64,000 nt of DNA from Hirsutella rhossiliensis (lineage: Eukaryota > Ascomycota > Sordariomycetes > Hypocreales > Ophiocordycipitaceae), in the NCBI RefSeq assembly GCF_020360975.1, contig NW_025408684.1, positions 620,001-684,000 on the forward strand, read 5' to 3'. Both the position numbers and the translations under genes were made by a program. The notes below the pieces were generated by a model that worked only from the letters and a program-made list of their open reading frames with translations, ran no database searches and had not been told where the DNA came from. Every line of letters starts with the position of its first letter. The stretch's first letter is position 1. Below are positions 1 through 12,258 of this stretch, in pieces.

Positions 1-2723
1 GATGAGCCAAGCCAAGCCAAACCGTCGCCGTTTGCGACAAGCGGCCGAGTCTTGAAGTCGCTGAGGTCGACCGTAGGGGGCGAAGAGAATCACGGTGAGC
101 TGGAGGAGAAATGGCGACGGTGAACGAGGCGCTGGACAGAGCACACGGGGTGGAGGAGAGAACGGCGTATCAGAGGCTGAAGAACCTGGTACTGCAAGCG
201 AGATGATGACCGTAATAAAACGTGATGGTTCGGGTCTGGAAGAGCCAGCCAGGTTGCCAGGCTCCCCGGGGGGGGGGGGGAGGAAGACAGAGGTGATGGG
301 GCTTGTGCAGCACCTACCCGCCTACTGCCAACTCTTCCATGTTAGCGGTGCCACCAGTAGTAGTAGTACTTGTAAGCAGCAGCCGCCGCCGCCGCGGGGG
401 CCCAAAGTCAGAAAATGGATTTGATGTACTGCAAAGTACTAGCGCACTAAGTTTTTGTATCAGAATACTAGAGAGTACTTCTGAGGCAGAGCGGGTCGGG
501 CCTGGGCCAGCAAATGAGGCTGCGGTATATCGAGGTACCCGCCAGGTAGCGCTGGCTGGGTTCGGCGGCTCGGTTGGTGGGCGAAAGGTGTGGGGTGGGG
601 TTGGCCAAGAGGTCACCCCTGGAGTGACATGATAGGGCAGCATCGCGTCTCCGTGCAGGAAATCCGACTTTGCACTCAGCAAACCGGCGCTTGCGAGGCG
701 GTAAACTGTGCGCACAGAGATACTATCAGCACTGTAGAAAGATAGCCCGTGACCTGCTGTCGGGTCTCAATTTCTTTTTGAATGGCACCCGCCAAGCCCA
801 TGGCCCTACAGGTATTCGTACCGTGCCCATGTATTATGTATTCATCCCTCCACTACGGAGTACGCTCACCCGCCGAGGAGCAGCAAACGTTGCAGTTCCA
901 GCTGTTGGCTGTGAATTGGGCAGGCGCTGTCGCCGCAGCGCCCGTGCCCGCGTGCTCTACAGTATGGGCTGCGCTATGGATGTAGAGTCAAGGCAGGTTT
1001 CTTTTTCCCCTTCGTCTTGGAGAGGGTGGAGAGCGAGTGTCCGCGAGTGAGGGGAGGGACAGGTGGGGCGGAATAGAGGGGGCAGGGCTCTTGTCGGGAT
1101 ATCTTTCGGATCTCGGGCGGAGGAAACAAATGGGAGGAGATGCCCAGTTTGAATGGGAAACAAAGATGCCGTGGGGCCAGTGCTCGCTCCATGGGGGCTG
1201 TTTGGCCTCGCAGACGAGTCGTCAGCAACAAAGGCCAGCTTGATGGCAGACCCGGAGCTGGCTGTAGATTAACAGCGGGTTATTAGTACCTACTTGTAGT
1301 GGCAAGTCGAAGGAACCCGGAGCTGCTAGTCAATCGACTTGTACCCACGTGCAAGAGGACACACTCGGCGGCAGCAAATCGCTGTCGGCATCGCATCGCA
1401 GCATCCCCCGTGCAGGGCCAGCAGGGCATCGGGCCATGGATGCAGCCGGTCGCGGTGCTCCTCGACATCCAAAAGCTCTCACGACCTAGAACATGGTCCG
1501 GCCCGGCGCCACCATTGGCCTCGCAGGCGCCTGGCTGCCAAGCTGCCCACCCTCCAAAATGCCAGGTGTGGGCCAAGGTCTTGTCCACTCAGCTCCAGCC
1601 CGAGTCTTGGTACAGAGCACCGCTGCCCTGTTCCGTCAAGGCACCCCGGCTCGCGGCAATGAGGACGTTAGATGGGCATACCCCAGGCACTGGGGGAACT
1701 CGACAAGTCTCCCACTTGGCCCGGGGTAAAGTATCGGTACTTGACCTGCTGGTGGCTTGTTTCCCCCGAGCGGGTTGGCTGTGACGGCACGGTAGATCAC
1801 TTTGCTTCTCTCTGCTCTCCATGCCTGGCTCCAGCTTGGTCAGCCAACCGTCGCCCACCCATTCCCGTCGGCCTGTCGACACGCGGATGGCCGGAAGAGG
1901 CCAGAAGAGGTCGTAACATGAACTGTACAGTACATGAGCAGAAGGCAGGCATCAGAGACAGCATCAGGGGGTGGCCGAGGTTGCATCATGTTGCGAATCC
2001 ACGACACCCACACTCGAGCGTGAATGGATGGCTGCCAGAGGATCCTCGGCGCAGCAGACCGTCTGGTTTACACTCCTGCCCGCACTGCATCGTCGTGGGA
2101 TGGATCCAAGGCGACTCCTTCAACCCAGGGGAAGAGGCTCCCTCCCCCATGCCCGTTGTGAAAACTGACATCGGCGCCGAGTGTGTTGATAATTACCGTA
2201 GTTGGGCGGTCCGCTCAGGCTGCGTCATGTGAACCCCGAGCGAGCAGTGGCAGGGGCACGTGCTCTGCTCGCAACGCACATGGCAATTGCCCGGCGAAAT
2301 AACGCAGCCCTCTCCGAAGGACTGAGGCTCATCTCATGTTTCCCTACGGAGTACTCCTTGCTGAGAAAGGAATGGAGGGTTCAGGGTGTTGAAATGGACC
2401 GCCACCAGGCAAACCAAGTTGCAAGGTGTAGAGCGCTGTAGCTGTCATTACATAATCTGGTAGCGAAGTGCTTCCCTTGTCGGCGCCGGCACTAACAGGC
2501 CCTCGTAGCCTCGGAACTTCACATGCCATTCGCGGCGTGCCGGATTCCCCGATGCGCCCCCGACGTCTCCCACCCCTTCTCCAACGACCGTCTTCCCTGG
2601 CCTCATCCGAGCTCCGTCTCCCCTCATGCTCCATTGCCTCGACAAGACCCCTCGTCGCCGTTGCTCATGAGCAACCACCCAGACCGCCTGATTCGGGCCC
2701 TCGGTCCTTGAGCCCCCCTCATC
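1..2723. other. Intergenic, no supported gene
   Basis: I find no open frame with recognisable protein features, consistent introns or codon bias here. The stretch holds a run of 13 G at 268-280 and two copies of the 9-mer ACGGAGTAC at 855 and 2346. Its last part is the upstream region of the ABC transporter gene that starts at 2724. Confidence 0.6.
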
Positions 2724-5405
2724 ATGGCAGCGCAATCCAACCTGCGCACCACGGCGGCCGAAGATGCACTGGCGGCCTTTGTGGAGAGATGGACCACCGT
2801 CATACGCACCAGGCTGCGCGGCACCTCGCGGAGAACTCGGATCCTGGGGACTCTCGCCCTCACCCTCTCCATTGTCCTGGGTGTCGAGGGCACCCGGCGT
2901 CGCTGGAAGAGACAGCGCCTCGAGCGGGAGCAAGGCCGCAAGCTTGTCCGCACCAACTCGTGGCTGCACAACAAGGATGGATCGCGCACCATTTATGTCC
3001 CCTACAAGGAGGGCACGTCCAAGGTCACCATCAACACGACCAAGCCCCTCACCTTTGAGGCGCACCGTCGCCTGTTTCTCAACCCGCCCCGCGTCTCCGG
3101 CCTGGGCGACGGGACCGTTCCCGCCGCGCACACTAAGCCGGGCCTGAACCTGGCCTTTCTGCACCAGTTTCTCAGCCTCATGAGCATCATGATTCCCCGA
3201 TGGTCGAGCAAGGAGGCCGGGCTGCTCTTGAGTCACGGCCTCTTCCTCATGCTCCGGACATATCTGTCATTGGTGGTTGCCCGGCTGGACGGCGAGCTCG
3301 TCCGGGATCTCGTCGCCGGCAACGGAAAGGCTTTCCTTTGGGGCATCCTCAAGGTGCGCCGTTCTTCTTGCTCCTTTTTCCCACTTGAATTGCGACCTGC
3401 GCTAACACGCCTGTCCGCCACAGTGGTGTGGCCTCGGAGGTTTCGCCTCCTACACCAATGCCATGATCAAGTTCCTCGAGTCCAAGGTGTCCATCGCCTT
3501 CCGCACCCGGCTGACGAGATACGTGCATGATCTGTACCTCAATGAAAACTTGAATTACTACAAGCTGTCCAACCTCGACGGCGGAGTGGGACAAGGGGCC
3601 GACCAGTTCATCACCCAAGACCTGACTCTCTTCTGCGCAGCCGCCGCCAATCTATACTCGTCACTCGGGAAGCCCTTTGTCGACTTGTGTGTCTTTAGCT
3701 TCCAGCTCTATCGATCTCTCGGGCCCCTGGCCCTGTCGGGGCTCATGAGCAACTACTTCCTCACCGCGAGCATCCTGCGTCGGCTCTCCCCTCCCTTTGG
3801 AAAGCTCAAGGCTGTCGAGGGACGCAAGGAAGGCGACTTCCGAAGTCTTCACGCTAGGTTGATTGCCAACGCTGAGGAAGTGGCCTTTTACGGCGGCGCA
3901 GACATGGAAAAGACATTTCTGAACAAGGAGTACAAGTCGCTGAAGAGCTGGATGGAGGGCATCTACATGCTCAAGATTCGATACAACATCCTCGAGGACT
4001 TTATTCTCAAGTACAGCTGGAGCGCGTACGGTTACCTGCTCGCTTCCCTACCCGTCTTCTTCCCGGCCTGGGGCGGCGTCGGCGGCGCGGCTGAGATGGT
4101 GGAGAGCAAGGAAAGGGGGGGTCGCGAACGCAACCGGATGAAGGATTTCATCACCAACAAGCGACTGATGCTCTCCCTCGCGGACGCCGGGGGCCGAATG
4201 ATGTATTCCATCAAGGACCTGGCTGAGCTGGCAGGGTACACGAGCAGAGTGTACACGCTGATATCGACCCTGCACCGGGTCCACGCCAACGCGTACTATC
4301 TGCGAGGTGGCCAGAGCGAGCTGTACTCGCTTTCCGACGTGCAGGGGACGATCCAGAAAGGCTTCGACGGTGTTCGGTTTGAGCATGTGCCAGTGGTGGC
4401 GCCGGGATTATGGCCGCAGGGCGGCGAGGAGCTGCTAGACTCCCTGTCCATGATTGTTCGGAGAGGCGAGCACCTCCTGGTAGGTGGCGTATCCCAAGGC
4501 GGGGCTTCCTGCGGCTGCGCACTCGCTGACACGGGATATGATGGTAGATATCCGGCCCCAACGGCGTGGGCAAGAGCGCCATAGGTCGAGTGCTCGCCGG
4601 TCTCTGGCCCGTGTACCGCGGGCTGGTGAGCCGGCCCAAGTGCATCGGGCAGGACGGCATCATGTTTCTGCCGCAGAGACCCTATCTCAGCCCCGGCACG
4701 CTGCGTGATCAGGTCATTTACCCCGACGGCCACGTGGACATGCGGGAGAAGCGCAAGTCGGAGGATGACCTCAAGAGGATTCTCGAAGAGGCCCGGCTCG
4801 GCTACCTGCCCGATCGCGAGGGGGGCTGGGACACTCGAAAGGAGTGGAAGGACGTGCTGAGCGGAGGCGAGAAGCAGAGGATGGGGTTTGCGCGGCTGCT
4901 GTACCACGAGCCGCAATACGCCGTCATCGACGAGGGCACGAGCGCCGTATCGAGCGACGTCGAGGGGCTGCTCTACGAGACGTGCAAGGAAAAGGGCATC
5001 AGTGAGTACCAGCGCGTCCATGGCCAAAGTAAGAGGATCGCTAATGACACGCTCGCAGCGCTCATCACGATATCGACGCGGGCGTCTCTCAAAAAGTACC
5101 ACACGTTTAATCTCATCCTCGGCACGGGCGACCACGGCGATGGGTGGGAGTTTGAGCGGATCGGGACGGAGCGGGAGAAGCTGCAGGTGGAGAAGGAGCT
5201 TCAGGAGCTCCGGGAGCGGCTGGCGCAGGTGGACGAGTGGAAGAAGAGGCGGGACGACATTGAGCGCGAGCTGGCGGCCGTGTGGACCGACAAGGGGGAG
5301 GTGCTGGACGGGCCGGAGCTGGGTGAGGAGGCGGAGGAGATCCGGGAGCAGGAGGCGGCCGAGCTTGATGAGCCGGCGACGCAAGGGCGCGAGAAGCTCG
5401 CTTGA
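2724..5405 (+). CDS. PXA1: Peroxisomal long-chain fatty acid ABC half-transporter (ABCD family, Pxa1-like)
   Basis: Four exons: 2724-3353, 3424-4479, 4548-5001 and 5059-5405, giving 828 aa. The family imports acyl-CoA into peroxisomes for beta-oxidation and works as a dimer of half-transporters. The N-terminal half is the ABCD membrane domain, including RTYLSLVVARLDG and the EEVAFYGG (EEA-like) stretch typical of ALDP proteins. The single nucleotide-binding domain has Walker A GPNGVGKS (residues 565-572), signature LSGGEKQ (666-672) and Walker B YAVIDE (686-691). The Walker A frame is restored only by removing the intron at 4480-4547. The C-terminus is a charged predicted coiled coil. Length matches fungal Pxa1/Pxa2. 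Family assignment is firm; Pxa1 rather than Pxa2 is chosen from overall similarity as I remember it. The start is the first ATG of the conserved N-terminal exon. Confidence 0.93.
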
Positions 5406-6979
5406 GTTGGGTGCGAGAAGCGCGTGCACGTTGATGGATATATCCCAAGTATGTATTCGTACGTGTAGATAGAGGTGTGTATGTGTATGTGTGTAGGTGT
5501 GTGTATTGCGAATCATCAGCCAGTGTCAACTGCGACTCTTGCATCATCAAAGTCGCAGGAAAGGTTGACGCATGCTCCGGCTCGTGAAAAGCCTCATGTC
5601 ACGACATGAATTTTCCCACGGGCAGTAGCTGTCTAATCAGAGGAAGCCCGCACACCCTCTTCTTTCGAATGATTGCTCCGTAATTGACTTGGCGCGTGGT
5701 TCGGCTGTTCTTGTCCTGCCGGCTTTCGGTAGGAGTTTTTTCTTTCTTTTTACTCGTTCTCTGAGCGGCGTAATTTTCCTCATGAAGCTTGGGAGAGTCA
5801 TGGTACGCACTTTGATTTGTAGAAAGTCTGGTGGAGGATTAAAAGCTCCCCACAACTTCCCGCTCCCTCGGGAAGAGTCGCCGAGCAGAGACAACGACAC
5901 ATGTCAAAATAAATACTATATCCCTATAGCTCAGCATTACTTGTCTATATTCCCCTGGCCTTCTGCTTTGTTAATCCCCCACCGACGGCGAGTGTTGGTG
6001 AGTCGATGAGGGCAGTCGGCGCCGCGTGCGGGAGTAAGGGGGCTCGTGCCTGCTGTCCACCCCCTTTTACCTTTGGCTAGGGTCCAACCCCCAGATGAGA
6101 TGTGTCGTGGAGATGGGAAAATGAAGAATCGTTCAGGAGATGAAATGTGATTCATTCGGAAAGAGAGCTGGGAAGATCTGAGGGGGCACGTGCGTGGATG
6201 CGCCGGCGGAACCTTTTTTTTCCTTTTCCCTTTGTGGCCGCATGCGAGGCTTGGGAAGGAAGCTTGTAAAAGGGGACCTGCCCGGGTATGGAATTCATGT
6301 AATTAATTAGTTCATCAGGGGAGAAGGAAGGAGCCAAGGCAGGCGGAAAGGAACGAAGAGGGGTGCTGATTGCTTTGCACCCATCTCCTGCCTCTTCTTT
6401 TCTTCTGCACATGCGCAAGCGCTTCGTCCTCTCGCCATCCCCAGACGCCTCCACGTTGCACGACAACCGTTCGGAGACCAAGATGCGCGGCATGGCCGAG
6501 CCCCAAGAAATAGGCCACGGCTTTCAGGCCCGGTCCGCATAACAAGAAGTGCAATGTCTCGCACCGACGTCTTTGCTCTCGCCGAGAGCTCGCGTTTCTC
6601 TCTCCCTGTCTTGCGCTGTCTCACTCGCATCCGCTGGCCGCCCCTCATCATGAAAACTGTACGGCTCTGCACTGCAGCGGGGCGCGCTGCGTCAAGGGCA
6701 TGTTGGGAATGGACGACAGAACTAGGCAGAGCGACTATCTGTCGGCTATCTTGACCTCCTTTCCTTACAGCTCGAGGCAATCCGTCTCCTGTCTCCGACT
6801 CTCTCTCTCATCCGTCCTCTCCCACCCTCTACACTCTTTATCGACGGCATCACCAGAGGAAGTCGCTCGCCGTTGGCAGACTTCGGAAGCGTCTTGGACC
6901 TCTTTCCTCTTCTCCCCGCTGCTGTTGCTCGCTGTCGTCCTCGGAGCTCGGGATGAGCCCAAAGCCCCCGTCCGCCACC
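5406..6979. other. Intergenic spacer with TG-rich microsatellite
   Basis: This is the 3' region of the ABC transporter gene and the upstream region of the next gene. A TG-rich imperfect microsatellite lies at 5473-5507, just after the stop codon. The last 250 bases are rich in CT, as in many fungal leaders. I see no gene in it. Confidence 0.6.
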
Positions 6980-8095
6980 ATGGCGGGGCCCTTCTACAAC
7001 CAGCGTTCGTCCAACTCTTCGAGGTCGTCGCTGCGGACCATGCAAACCATGTCCATCATCACCCAGTACAGCGACGCCTACAACCCCGGAGCCCTGCCCA
7101 AAGGTCCCCTCCGCGTACCGCAGAAGCATCCCCGGCGGAGCGCGGGGCCCGGCTATGGTCCTTCTCCCTATGTCAACCCCGAGCCCACCGCCGAGGTCGA
7201 CGTCTTGCCCAGCAAAGAGGTCGAGGTTTTGCCGACCAAAGAGGGCGGGTCTGACGGGACTGAGGCGCCGCCGGCTCCCCGGGTCGAGGAAAGCACCAGC
7301 GAGGACGAGGAGAGGGGGTGGTTTGCACATAGGAAACGATCATCTCGCTTCCTCATCATCGTCGGCGTCGCCGCCGTCGTCATTGTGGGATTGGCCGTCG
7401 GGCTCTCCGTCGGTTTACGAAGGAGGTGAGTTTGCGTCAACTTCCTGGTGCTTGGCAGGGGGCAAACTAGCTGCTGATGGACGGCGGCTCCTCCTATCAG
7501 CGGCACCACGGCGAGCCCATCGGATGGTCCCAGGTCGATATTTCCAGCCGGCTCTTACGCTGTCAAGACGAGCCTTCACAAGACGTCGACGAAATGCACA
7601 TCTCGGTCCTCCACCTGGAACTGCGAGCCCTTTGACGATGACGACTCGACAACCTTGTACTGGGACATTGCATCCCACGGCCCCTCAGCTTTTACCATCT
7701 CGTCCAAGCAGAACCCCCTGACTCCGCCCTTCTCCGACGTCAGCCTCGAGCTCGTCGACGGCAACCGGCCCACGGAGCGGCTCGTCTTTTCCCTGCCCAC
7801 GACTAAAGTTGTTGTGCCTTCGGACGGTGCCACGCCGGCCAACCGCGCCGCCAAGTGCCAGTATCGAGGCGTGGTCTTGCAGGGGACGCTCTACACCCGG
7901 CGGCGAGACGGTCGCGCTATCTCGGCACCCGGGCAGCAAGAACAGCACGCCGCCTGGCCCGGGGACATTGAGATTTCCCAGGTCCTGAACTCGACCATTG
8001 GTCAGCCGACGTGCTTGGACGATTCCGGTACCCAGATCGCCGACGTGCAGGCTGCCCAGGGGAGCTGCGAGTGCTCCTACTCCAACGAGGACTAG
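6980..8095 (+). CDS. Predicted single-pass (type II) membrane protein, function unknown
   Basis: Two exons, 6980-7425 and 7501-8095, with a clean 75-nt intron; 346 aa. The ATG at 6980 has a strong context (CCACCATGG). An in-frame ATG at 6953 would add nine residues but has a poor context. The N-terminal half is Pro/Ser-rich and looks disordered, with an acidic run before one hydrophobic segment (about residues 128-150, IIVGVAAVVIVGLAVGLSVG), followed by RRR. The C-terminal part should be extracellular or lumenal: it has paired Cys (KCTSR, WNCEP, AKCQY, PTCLD and a final CECS), an N-glycosylation sequon (NST) and a beta-rich look. I do not recognise the family; similar proteins are annotated only as hypothetical in Sordariomycetes, as far as I recall. 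Confidence 0.75.
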
Positions 8096-9171
8096 GCGAG
8101 GGGGGTGGCTCGACGTGTATGAGTAGGTGTGGTTTTGGGACCCTTTTGTTGAGGGAGCCAGAGACGGTTCGGCATCAGCGGCTTCGGCGCATGTTTTACG
8201 CTCCTCTTTTCTTGAGCATATTGTTCCTGGATCCCGGGAAGGGATCTTTGCGATGCATTGGACTTGGCGGGCCACTTTACCCGAGAGCTGTTTCGGATTG
8301 ATGATACCAAGACTATAATGTTTCTCATTCTTGTCGATAGATGACTAGCCTAGTAGTAAAGTTTAATGATCAAAAAGACGATATGCCTCTTGGATCACAA
8401 AGCAACGTACGCCCGACAGGAAAGAGTTGGCCTTTTTTCTCTTGAACGCCCCTCTCCCCTCGGTTGATGATGCTACGGAGGACCCAGACGATTGGTCGAT
8501 GGACACAGCACCTACAGATAAATTCCTTTTGGCCAGGAACAGAGAGCGACGAGATGTCGGACCGGTCCCGAGTAAGAAGCAAATCGTCGCCGGTGTCGCT
8601 GCACCCCAGAGTCCATGGGCGATGGGCGGCGTGGGGGAGACGACAGCCGCTGCCATGCGTGTGACGTGTTCCTTCTGCCAATTTTTCTCCTTTTTATTCT
8701 TTTTCTCTCCTTTCCTTTTCCTTTCCCTATTCTTTCTCGTCGCCTTTTCTTCTTGCTCGTCGTCTCTCGTTGCTTTCTCTTCCTCGGTGTACGGGATCGG
8801 GCCGGCCCAGAGTCATTTGTCCGCTACCCTAGACAGAAGGGCTTGATATCCGGGGTCACCTGGTCTAATTTCACGCCGTTACTTACTCGGCAAAAAGTTG
8901 GCACTTGAGGTTCGGGGTCCCGCGTTTTGCTGGCTCATCTACTCATTACCGATGAGACCGGGAGCCATGCCGGCTCAAGAGGGGTACAAGAGATTTTCCG
9001 TGCAATCCATCTATCACTCCGACCATTTCTTGACCTCGAGCCCGTCGCCCCCCTCCGCGGAACGAGACCCAGGCTCTCCAGGCTGCTTGCATGCAAACGC
9101 CGTTAAACACCGTGCTCACAGGTAAAGGAAAAAAAAGGTTCATTCATCCACGTCCCTCAAGCTCACCCGCG
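8096..9171. other. Spacer between convergent genes, with long pyrimidine tract
   Basis: This lies between the ends of two convergent genes. It holds an almost pure C/T stretch on the + strand at about 8668-8787 (see findings). I find no credible gene downstream of that tract. Confidence 0.5.
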
Positions 9172-10430
9172 TCAGACCCTCACAAACGCTAGTCGAGCCA
9201 TCAGTTGCGCTGCTTATCCTCGCGAGGCAGGGAGAGAGTCAACACTTACTGGCATCGATTTGGCTGACCTGCGGCAGAGCCAGCCGGACCTTGTTCCTAT
9301 ACAGCGCCGGGCCGCGGAGCTGAAGGGGGTTACCCTCAAAGTAGACCGTCGTCAGGTGCTGCTTGTCCTTGAGCACGCCCTCGACCTCGCCAAAGTCTCC
9401 CAGCTGGTTGTAGCTGGCCCACAGCTCCTCCAGCTTGCTCAGCCCGGCCAGGCCCTTAAGGCTGGCCACTTGGTTGTTGGAGATGTCGACAATCTTGAGC
9501 TTATCGTTCCCCTCAAGCCCCTCGAGCGTCTCCAGCATGTTGTGCGAGATGTAGAGCTCTTCCAGCCCGGGAACTTCCTTCAGCGGGGACAAGTCCTTGA
9601 TCCGGTTGGACTGTATGCTGAGTAGCCGCAGGTTGGGCAGTCCGCCCAGTCCCGTCAGCTCCGTTATCTTATTTTTGGCCACCCACAGCTCCTCGAGCTT
9701 GTCGAGGCCATCGAGATTCTGCAGCTCCCGGATGCGATTGGAACCCAGCTCCAGGGACGTGAGGTTGCCCAGCCTTTGGAGCCCCTCGATTTTGCTGATC
9801 TTGTTTGCGACTAGAAAGAGCTCCTTGAGCTGTGTCATATGGCCGATGTTCTTGATATGCTTGATCTTGTTGAAGCTCAGATCTAGGCTCGTCAAGTTGA
9901 CTAGGTCGTCCAGCCCGCGCATGTGGGAGATCAAGTTGTCGTAGAGATCGAGGTCTTTGAGCGTCTCTGCGAGGGGGTCGAGCCCGTCAATCCTTTGAAT
10001 GCTGTTCTGACGAAGGCAGACGCGAGCCGCGTGTTTGAAGCGTTGCAGCCGCAGCGAGGAAATGGCAGCGACCCGAGAGTGAGAGCACATGATCTCCTCG
10101 GCATCGGAATCTTCGCTATCGAGCAGGTCTGTGACAGCGCCTCTTTAGCAACCTGTTCTGGATGTACAGCCAGGCGGATGGGCGCTCACCTTCGTCGGCA
10201 CTGATCTCCTCGCCGGGAAAGACGTTGCCATCGTCCGAGTATTCGGGGTCGGACAGGGCCTCTGGGTTAGTGACGAGAGCCGACTTGGGAACGCGAAGCT
10301 TGCCGTCCCATCCCCTGCTGTTCCTCATGCCCGGGCTGGCAGCCTCGCTGTCCTCGCGCGGGGCGACGCGGTCATCGTGGATGTCGATGTGCGCCGGCGT
10401 GTCGTTTTCCTTGTTGACGGGAGCAGGCAT
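9172..10430 (-). CDS. SDS22: Protein phosphatase 1 regulatory subunit SDS22 (leucine-rich repeat protein)
   Basis: Three exons on the minus strand: 10430-10190, 10128-9250 and 9188-9172, giving 378 aa. Sds22 binds and stabilises the PP1 catalytic subunit and directs it in mitosis. The body is a run of 22-residue SDS22-class leucine-rich repeats (LKDLDLYDNLI, LTSLDLSFNKI, LKELFLVANKI, LEELWVAKNKI and so on), about ten in all, closed by an LRR cap (VYFEGNPLQ). The acidic N-terminal segment before the repeats is typical of fungal orthologues. The last 17-nt exon is easy to miss: splicing 9249-9189 gives the conserved tail IDATFVRV, whereas reading through gives a premature stop. It is transcribed divergently from the hydrolase at 11178. 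Confidence 0.95.
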
Positions 10431-11177
10431 GGTGGGTTGACGGGCCGGTGGCGAGAAGGGGAGGTTGCCGAAGGAGAGGTTGACGAAGGAGAGAGGAGGC
10501 TCCGAGGAGAGCGAGAGAATAGACCAAGCGGGCTGAGACAGGGCGGCGGCGCAAGGGAATCGGGGGGCATTTGCTGATGATGCTGGAATCGTCTGATGTT
10601 TGTTCGGCGGCTGCTGAAATGGAGGGGCGGATGGATGGGATCGATGCGTTCCGTGACGTCGAGTCGCCGGCAAATGCAGCCGGGCGCGCCTAAAGGGACC
10701 GCGGCGACGGGCGCCATGGAGCCACTGAAAAAGTGACATCAACGGCCAGAAAAGCGGGGAGCGGACTTGGGTGCAGCACTGGACTGCACTGGACTGCACT
10801 GGACTGCACTGTATTTTAGCAGCGGCTGCCCAACATCGCCGTCGACCTCACCCCATTTCTGCAGGGCTTCGCTGGCACAAATCGCTGCCCGCATGCACGT
10901 GCGCCAGCGATGCGGCCGCGAAGTTCAGTCCAGTCGCCAGCGAACATGCCGTGACGGGCTCGCAGCAGCCCGCGATCCAACTCTGCAGGTTCTGCTGCAG
11001 CCCGCCTCGCGGCTCCAGTCCTCGGCCATGCGCTGGCTGCGGCCTCCCTCTGGGCTTCGCTCTGGGCCTCGCTCTGGGCCTCGCCTGGCTCTGCTGACGA
11101 AGGCCCACCCGCAGTCGGCGAATTGGCCAAGCAGAGCGTCCCTGCCCAGGCGGCGGCTTCATCTGCCGTCCGTCGCG
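10431..11177. other. Divergent promoter region with two tandem-repeat blocks
   Basis: This is the shared upstream region of SDS22 (-) and the alpha/beta hydrolase (+). It contains three perfect head-to-tail copies of GGACTGCACT at 10781-10810, preceded by a degenerate fourth, and three copies of a 12-mer (CTCTGGGCYTCG) at 11048-11083. An in-frame ATG at 11028 could extend the hydrolase upstream. Confidence 0.6.
10771..10810. repeat. Tandem 10-bp repeat (GGACTGCACT)
   Basis: Three perfect copies at 10781-10790, 10791-10800 and 10801-10810, preceded by a degenerate copy (GTGCAGCACT) at 10771-10780. It lies in the divergent promoter region about 340 bases upstream of the SDS22 start. Confidence 0.9.
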
Positions 11178-12258
11178 ATGCCCCCGCTCATCTTCACCGG
11201 GCTCTTTGTGACTCTCTGGTGCTGGAAGTGCACGATGCTGGTTCTCTTCCAGAATGCCATCATCTACAACCCCTTCATACCTCCCAATGCGAGGAGCATG
11301 CGCATCTCCGACTTTGCTCGCCACTGTGGGGGCATCCAGTGGCGCGAGGAGCGCATCCGGTCCCTGGACGGGACGAGCATCGCCCTGTGCATAAATGAGA
11401 TGGCATCCCTGGAAGCCAACGACCCAGGCGGCGCCAAGGCAAAACCTCCTGTTTACATTCTCTACTTCCAAGGTGTGCCTCTTACCGAGCCGCAGCCCCG
11501 TCTATTCTTCCCTGCGACTTACAGTCCACGCAGGCAATGCTTCTTCGCTTCCGCCACGACTACCCGATATCTCGTGGGTTCTTCGCCGGCTGAGAGACGG
11601 CGATCAACACATGGACTGCACGACGATATGCCTCAGCTATCGCGGATACTGGACATCCCACGATCGTCCCTCGGAGCGTGGCATCAACATGGATGCCCAA
11701 GCCGCATTGCAGTGGATATCCCAGCGGCATCGAGACAGGGCCGCGGGCAATCAACTCTTGAAGCCCGTGGTCGTGCTATGGGGCCAGAGCATCGGCTGTG
11801 GCTTTGCAACGAACCTGGCGGCGATGCCCCGAGCAGACTCTGACTTGAGCATCGACGCGATGATACTGGAAACACCATTCACAAACACCCGCGCCATGTT
11901 GGCGGCGCTGTATCCCCAACGATGGCTCCCTTACCGACACCTGTGGCCCTTTCTCCGCAACCACCTCGATAGCTGGAAAAACCTGGGCGTGATAGCTGGT
12001 ATGCAGCAAGTTCGTCCGCCACAAGTCTGCATCGTGGAGGCGGCAAAGGACGAGTTGGTGCCGCGGGAACACGGCGCGATGCTCCAGCGACGTTGCCAGG
12101 ATCTCGGGCTCATCGCGGAGCGCGTCACGATACGCGGAGCCCTGCACAACGATGTCACGGGGCGCACGGCGGGCAAGCAGGCGATCGCGCAAGCCATTGG
12201 CACGGCTGTGGAAAGGGCCAGCGGACTGTCCGCACCGCCGAAAGCAACCGCGAAATAG
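11178..12258 (+). CDS. Membrane-anchored alpha/beta hydrolase, BEM46/ABHD13-like
   Basis: Two exons, 11178-11472 and 11534-12258; 339 aa. A hydrophobic N-terminal segment (about residues 3-26) is a likely signal anchor. The hydrolase fold shows the oxyanion-hole stretch YFQGNASS (created by the splice), the nucleophile elbow GQSIG (Ser184), a late acidic residue in AAKDELVP and a His in GALHNDV, so the catalytic triad looks complete. BEM46 proteins are conserved eukaryotic hydrolases linked to cell polarity; their substrate is unknown. The start at 11178 gives the usual short anchor; the in-frame ATG at 11028 would add 50 mostly basic residues and overlaps a 12-bp tandem repeat, so I disfavour it. 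Divergent from SDS22. Confidence 0.85.

Noticed and set aside
2448..3236. Minus-strand open frame of 262 codons at the start of the ABC transporter
   Set aside because: Antisense to a well-conserved first exon; no recognisable domain.
4296..5516. Long open frame (406 codons) on the minus strand
   Set aside because: It is antisense to the ABC transporter and arises from the strong GC bias at third positions; it is rich in Leu/Arg/Pro and has no domain features.
10767..11177. N-terminal extension of the alpha/beta hydrolase from upstream ATGs
   Set aside because: The added sequence covers tandem repeats and low-complexity basic residues; the 11178 start gives the expected signal anchor.
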